Source: JASFEQ01 sp050122535
GTDB lineage: Bacteria > Desulfobacterota > DSM-4660 > Desulfatiglandales > HGW-15
Assembly (NCBI GenBank): GCA_050122535.1
Contig: JASFIT010000182.1
Location: 1 to 8,901 of the forward strand
Length of the DNA: 8,901 nt
Direction: 5' to 3'
Positions 6,184 to 8,901 of the stretch are shown here, piece by piece (positions within the stretch are counted from its first letter, which is position 1; every line of letters starts with the position of its first letter). The translations under genes were made by a program, and so were the position numbers. The notes beneath the pieces were generated by a model. The model saw only the letters and a program-made list of their open reading frames with translations, did no database searches and was not told where the DNA came from.

Positions 6184-6537
6184 TTAGAAGCTGGTGTCCT
6201 TGAAAAAATCGCTTATATATCTGATTTTATCACCCTCCATTTCTAGTATGGTCACTCCCTCATTCTCGTAAGGCTCACCTGATTTGTGGACGCCTTGGTT
6301 CGTCCAATGGACTGCGGCCTTATGCCCTTGGATGATGTCCCCTTGAACCTCAAACGCCAACTTGGGATACTGTCTAAATAGGATTTTAAAAAACCTTATG
6401 ATTCGATCTCTACCAAGAAGAGGCTGCGTCTTTGGAAAATAAAACTCCGCCTCCTCTGTGAGCAAATCGTTGAACCTATCCAGGTCCCGCCTGTTAATAA
6501 TCTCAAAAAGATCGATAATTGCATGATCAGCTGGCAT
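6184..6537 (-). CDS. SnoaL-like / NTF2-fold family protein
   Basis: A small soluble protein of 117 residues. The start at 6535-6537 is chosen because a perfect GGAGG lies 6 nt upstream on the coding strand (complement at 6544-6548); a TTG at 6559-6561 would add 8 residues across that site. It fits the cystatin-like alpha+beta cone of the SnoaL/NTF2 group: the N-terminal helices IIDLFEIINRRDLDRFNDLL; then EEAEFYFPKTQPLLGRDRIIRFFKILFRQYPKL; then the strands FEVQGDIIQGHKAAVHWTNQGVHKSGEPYENEGVTILEMEGDKI, with RYISDFF at the end. Members range from polyketide cyclases and isomerases to pure binding proteins, so no reaction can be assigned. It is divergent from rnhA and convergent with the DUF1573 gene, so it is probably a single-gene unit. 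Confidence 0.85.
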   Translation of the reverse strand: MPADHAIIDLFEIINRRDLDRFNDLLTEEAEFYFPKTQPLLGRDRIIRFFKILFRQYPKLAFEVQGDIIQGHKAAVHWTNQGVHKSGEPYENEGVTILEMEGDKIRYISDFFKDTSF

Positions 6538-6659
6538 GAATATCCTCCATGTAAAAGGCAACAGATAAAACGCATGTGCAACAAACCCAAGAGGCTGTTC
6601 ATCATATCATTAGAATGGGATTTGTGGTACATTAAAGCTCCCCGCGCTGAGGTGAATTA

Positions 6660-7112
6660 ATGACTCAAAAAAAAGAGACCCCTGTGGAAATATTTGCTGA
6701 TGGTGCCTGTAGTGGAAATCCAGGCATCGGCGGGTACGGGTCCATCTTAAGGTATGGCAAAACGGTCAAAGAGATCTCTGGATGTGCGCTCTATACCACA
6801 AACAATCGCATGGAGCTGACGGCCGTGATTGAGGCTATACGGCGCTTGAGCAGACCATGCAAAATAAGGGTGGTGACCGATTCAAATTATGTGGTTAAAG
6901 GGATGACGGAATGGATGCCGGGATGGATCAAGCGGAACTGGATGAATTCAAAAAAGAAACCCGTAATGAATAGGGACCTGTGGGAAATGCTTTCAGAATT
7001 GAGTGAACCCCATGAGATAGAATGGGCGTGGATTAGAGGCCACTCCGGGCATAAGGAAAACGAGCGTTGTGATGAACTTGCAAGGAAAGCTATCCAGAAC
7101 TGTGTAGAGTAA
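6660..7112 (+). CDS. rnhA: Ribonuclease HI
   Basis: A 150-residue enzyme, close to the usual 150-160. It cuts the RNA strand of RNA-DNA hybrids in the cytoplasm, removing R-loops and Okazaki primers, with two divalent metal ions. All catalytic residues are visible: Asp14 in FADGACSGNPG, Glu52 in NNRMELTAV, Asp74 in VVTDSNYV and Asp138 in NERCDELA, with the loop His128 in RGHSGH. The basic, Trp-rich segment GWIKRNWMNSKKKPV (residues 88-102) is the handle that grips the hybrid in the E. coli-type enzyme. GAGG at 6649-6652 lies 7 nt before the ATG. The flavin-reductase gene starts 20 bp after its stop, so the two are probably one transcript. Nothing in the sequence looks unusual. Confidence 0.97.
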   Translation: MTQKKETPVEIFADGACSGNPGIGGYGSILRYGKTVKEISGCALYTTNNRMELTAVIEAIRRLSRPCKIRVVTDSNYVVKGMTEWMPGWIKRNWMNSKKKPVMNRDLWEMLSELSEPHEIEWAWIRGHSGHKENERCDELARKAIQNCVE

Positions 7113-7132
7113 AAAAAGAGAGGGGCGTAGAG

Positions 7133-7606
7133 ATGGATGAAAGATGGTTGCAGGCCCTTGGTAGCATGACATATGGAATATATGTGTTGACCACCCATCA
7201 TAATAAAAAGATTAACGGGATGATCGCCTCTTGGGTCTCTCAGGTCTCTTACGATCCACCGCTCGTCATGGTAGCCGTGCATCCCAACCGATATTCCCAC
7301 CAATTAATTCACCAAGGCGGAAGTTTTGCCCTGCATCTCCTCTCCAAAAGTCAAAAAGACTTTTTGAGTCGCTTCAAAGGACCCAATCCAGAGGCCAAGT
7401 TCGCCTCTGTGGATTGGGTCCGGGGTAAAACGGGTTGCCCCATCCTAAAAGAATGCCTTGGCTACGTGGAGTGTTTGGTCCGGGAGAACTATGCGCCAGG
7501 GAATCATTCCCTATTCATTGGTGAAATTGTTGAGGCGCAACTCTTCTCTCACGAAGACCCCCTGAGCACCCTGGACTATGAAGGGGTGTATGTGGGCAAG
7601 GTCTAA
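7133..7606 (+). CDS. Flavin reductase-like (FMN-binding split-barrel) protein
   Basis: A 157-residue protein of the flavin reductase domain family. The N-terminus, LGSMTYGIYVLTTHHNKKINGMIASWVSQVSYDPPLVMVAV, is the typical FMN-binding start: the G-x-Y-V-L-T strand, then the S/A-S-W-V-S-Q-V-S loop that contacts flavin, then D-P-P-L-V. It continues with HPNRYSHQLI and FALHLLS and ends with a GNHSLFIGEIVEAQ strand. It resembles the flavin domain of high-molecular-weight rubredoxins and short flavoredoxin/ferric reductase-type proteins, but has no rubredoxin domain attached. It is expected to be a cytoplasmic dimer carrying FMN in electron transfer; its partner is unknown. It lies 20 bp after rnhA and probably shares its transcript. 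The ribosome site is AGGGG about 9 nt before the ATG. Confidence 0.9.
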   Translation: MDERWLQALGSMTYGIYVLTTHHNKKINGMIASWVSQVSYDPPLVMVAVHPNRYSHQLIHQGGSFALHLLSKSQKDFLSRFKGPNPEAKFASVDWVRGKTGCPILKECLGYVECLVRENYAPGNHSLFIGEIVEAQLFSHEDPLSTLDYEGVYVGKV

Positions 7607-7639
7607 ACGGAAAGGCCAACTTCCTTTTGAAACCGAAAT

Positions 7640-7790
7640 TCCAATATTCTTCGCGCTCGCTTCACTTCCGCCTTCGTTAAAACTTCGGCGAGACAGGCCG
7701 CTCAGTCCTCGCAAGCGGGTCCCCAGTTTCCACCATTCCATTATTCCCCGCCTACCTCGCCTCCCTAGACGGATAATCATCAGAGATATT
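7640..7790. repeat. GC-rich spacer with degenerate inverted repeats
   Basis: The 261-bp gap 7607-7867 holds no supported gene. Its first part has small inverted elements (CGCC/GGCG around the TTCGTTAAAACTTC core; CCGCT/AGCGG with a 10-nt loop) and words similar to the 1679-1712 repeat (CCGCCTACCTCGCC). It looks like the eroded remains of a dispersed intergenic repeat. Downstream of about 7780 the composition turns AT-rich, as expected for a promoter. Confidence 0.35.
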
Positions 7791-7796
7791 AAAGAC

Positions 7797-7825
7797 TTGA
7801 CCAATAGCGAAAATTATGTAATTAT
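7797..7825 (+). promoter_or_regulatory. Candidate promoter of the zinc-ribbon protein gene
   Basis: -35 TTGACC (7797-7802, 5 of 6) with a weak -10 at 16-17 bp: TAATTA (7819-7824) or AATTAT (7820-7825). The surrounding DNA is AT-rich. AGGAG at 7857-7861, 6 nt before the ATG at 7868, is an excellent ribosome site. Confidence 0.4.
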
Positions 7826-7867
7826 ATCCAAAATTTGTTTTTGGCCATCTCAAATTAGGAGTTTAAA

Positions 7868-8901
7868 ATGAAATGCCCTAAATGCAGTTATATTAGTTTC
7901 GATTTTAACCAGGTATGCCCTAAATGCAGCAAAGATATCGCGGGAGAGCAAGCCAAATTGCATATCCCCTCTTTTCGCCCCGAGGCTCCTGCCTTGCTTG
8001 GAGCGCTGATCGGAGAGGCGCATGATTCCAGTACTGATATTGATGTGGGTACATCTACAGATATAGACTCCGGGGAGCTGGATTTTGAGGATTCTGGGAC
8101 CGTTGATAGCGGGGAGTTGTCGTTTGAGGACTCTGGGGCCATGGATAGCGGTGAAGTGGGATTCGGCGATAGTGAAGACTTGGATATGGGCTTTGAGTCA
8201 GCAGGGCTCGCGGAAGGCGAACCCACAGAAGGCGTGGTCTCTGCATTCGATTCGGCTGAGCTGGAGCCGTCGGCGGGCGACGTGGAGATCGCCTCTGAAG
8301 ATTCTGTTACAGATTTTGAATTGGGAGGCGATGATAAAGTCCTATCCATGGATTCCGGTGAGTTCCCCACCGAGGGTAGTGAAACAGCAAGCGCAACCGA
8401 ACCAGAACCTGCCACTGAAGGTGGCGAATTGGAAATCGAACTGGACGATTTGTCCCTCGATGACTCTGGATTGGGTGAAGGGGTAGAGATGGATGAGCCA
8501 GTCGCTGAAGCCGGGGCGGCCGACACTGACCTTGAATCTCTCGTTTCAGAGCTTGATGAGGTGCCCGCACCCCAAGAGGCTGAACCGGTTACAGAAGAGG
8601 AGTTAGCCATTGACCTGGATGCTGAGCCATCCGAAGAAGAGGCGTTGGCTCTCGACCTGGATGCTGAGCCACCTGTTGAAGAGGGAGCAGCTCTTGACCT
8701 GGGCGATGAACCGGCCGCAGCTGAGGACGAGGAGGTTGCTCTTGACCTGGGTGATCTTAAGATTGATGATTCAGGAGAACTGCAAGTGGATACTGGTTCC
8801 GCAGTTCCTGAAGAGGTAGACAAGGGCTTGGAAGCGGACGAGGTCTCGCCTGAGGAAGCCCCCACTGAAGGAGCAACGCCCGAAGAAACAGATCGTGAAA
8901 A
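7868..8901 (+). CDS. Zinc-ribbon protein with long acidic repeat region, 3' partial
   Basis: The frame starts at ATG 7868 behind AGGAG and is open through the right edge, giving 344 complete codons. Residues 1-25 form a zinc ribbon, MKCPKCSYISFDFNQVCPKC, with Cys3, 6, 17 and 20. A short linker (HIPSFRPEAPALLGALIGEA) leads to a region very rich in Asp, Glu, Ser and Gly. It includes three 13-residue units D-S-G-E-(L/V)-x-F-(E/G)-D-S (8066-8182) and, further on, units around (I/L)-D-L-(D/G)-(A/D)-E-P with 42-nt periodicity (Asp codons at 8612, 8654 and 8696, then 8744). No membrane segment or enzyme domain is seen in the visible part. The acidic part is probably disordered. From memory, short CPKC zinc ribbons with acidic tails recur in deltaproteobacterial hypothetical proteins; the function is unknown. 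Base composition also leaves a long open frame on the opposite strand, which I regard as a shadow. Confidence 0.85.
   Translation, partial: MKCPKCSYISFDFNQVCPKCSKDIAGEQAKLHIPSFRPEAPALLGALIGEAHDSSTDIDVGTSTDIDSGELDFEDSGTVDSGELSFEDSGAMDSGEVGFGDSEDLDMGFESAGLAEGEPTEGVVSAFDSAELEPSAGDVEIASEDSVTDFELGGDDKVLSMDSGEFPTEGSETASATEPEPATEGGELEIELDDLSLDDSGLGEGVEMDEPVAEAGAADTDLESLVSELDEVPAPQEAEPVTEEELAIDLDAEPSEEEALALDLDAEPPVEEGAALDLGDEPAAAEDEEVALDLGDLKIDDSGELQVDTGSAVPEEVDKGLEADEVSPEEAPTEGATPEETDRE
8066..8182 (+). repeat. Three tandem 39-bp units (13-residue acidic repeat)
   Basis: Units at 8066-8104, 8105-8143 and 8144-8182 encode DSGELDFEDSGTV, DSGELSFEDSGAM and DSGEVGFGDSEDL. The protein is better conserved than the DNA, since synonymous codons differ (GACTCC, GATAGC). 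That suggests older duplication maintained by selection on the peptide. Confidence 0.7.
8612..8764 (+). repeat. 42-bp-period repeats encoding LDL(D/G)xEP units
   Basis: GACCTGGATGCTGAGCCA is repeated exactly at 8612-8629 and 8654-8671. A diverged copy starts at 8696 (GACCTGGGCGATGAACCG) and a fourth at 8744 after a 48-bp step. The identical 18-bp copies point to recent duplication or gene conversion at this end of the gene. Confidence 0.65.

Noticed and set aside
7346..7367. AT-rich palindrome TCAAAAAG/CTTTTTGA that could be a terminator
   Set aside because: It is inside the flavin-reductase coding region (residues KSQKDFL), and coding continues normally for about 80 residues after it.
7888..8865. 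Long open frame on the - strand (325 codons, very Ser/Pro-rich)
   Set aside because: It is the antisense of the acidic repeat gene: Asp/Glu/Ser codons on the + strand leave few stops on the opposite strand. It has no ribosome site or domain, while the + strand frame has AGGAG, an ATG, a zinc ribbon and peptide-level repeats.
1..8901. CRISPR array, tRNA or rRNA genes, Sec tRNA
   Set aside because: I see no regularly spaced direct repeats of CRISPR type, no cloverleaf and no rRNA-like sequence in the window.

Overview
The window looks like bacterial chromosome, most plausibly from an anaerobic Deltaproteobacterium (Desulfobacterota in the broad sense). This is inferred from gene content and style, not from a marker gene: a Rex redox repressor, a PAS/GAF histidine kinase with a cysteine-rich insert, a DUF1573 protein with an in-frame UGA at a conserved cysteine, a zinc-ribbon protein with a long acidic tail, and hairpin-rich intergenic repeats.

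Layout from left to right. An MsbA-type ABC exporter (+ strand, 5' end outside the window) ends at 1653. It converges across a cluster of nested hairpins (about 1679-1869) on a large soluble sensor histidine kinase (- strand, 1884-4196). The kinase and rex (+, 4488-5129) are transcribed divergently from a shared region with a plausible promoter for each and a 9-bp direct repeat over the kinase -35 box. Next after rex, in the same direction, is an exported DUF1573 protein (5169-5909). It reads as one intact frame only if UGA at 5385-5387 is decoded as an amino acid. That UGA sits at the first cysteine of the family's C-G-C motif, so the product is a candidate selenoprotein with a Sec-Gly-Cys motif. 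A 212-bp MITE-like repeat with 26-bp imperfect inverted ends fills the gap before a small SnoaL/NTF2-fold protein (- strand, 6184-6537). Divergent from that is a likely two-gene operon: RNase HI (rnhA, 6660-7112) and a flavin-reductase-fold protein (7133-7606). A repeat-like spacer and a candidate promoter lead to the last gene (+, from 7868, running off the right edge). It encodes an N-terminal CxxC...CxxC zinc ribbon followed by more than 300 residues of Asp/Glu-rich tandem repeats.

How the genes may fit together: the centre has a redox flavour. Rex senses NADH/NAD+ in this family. The kinase has six cysteines and a histidine in its ATPase domain that could bind a metal or cluster, or respond to redox. 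The protein next to rex is exported and carries a U/C-G-C motif. The flavin reductase adds another redox protein. That these form one regulatory unit is inference from proximity. The strongest single observation is the UGA in the DUF1573 gene. Genome-wide checks for selA, selB, selC and selD and for homologues with Cys or Sec at that position would settle it.
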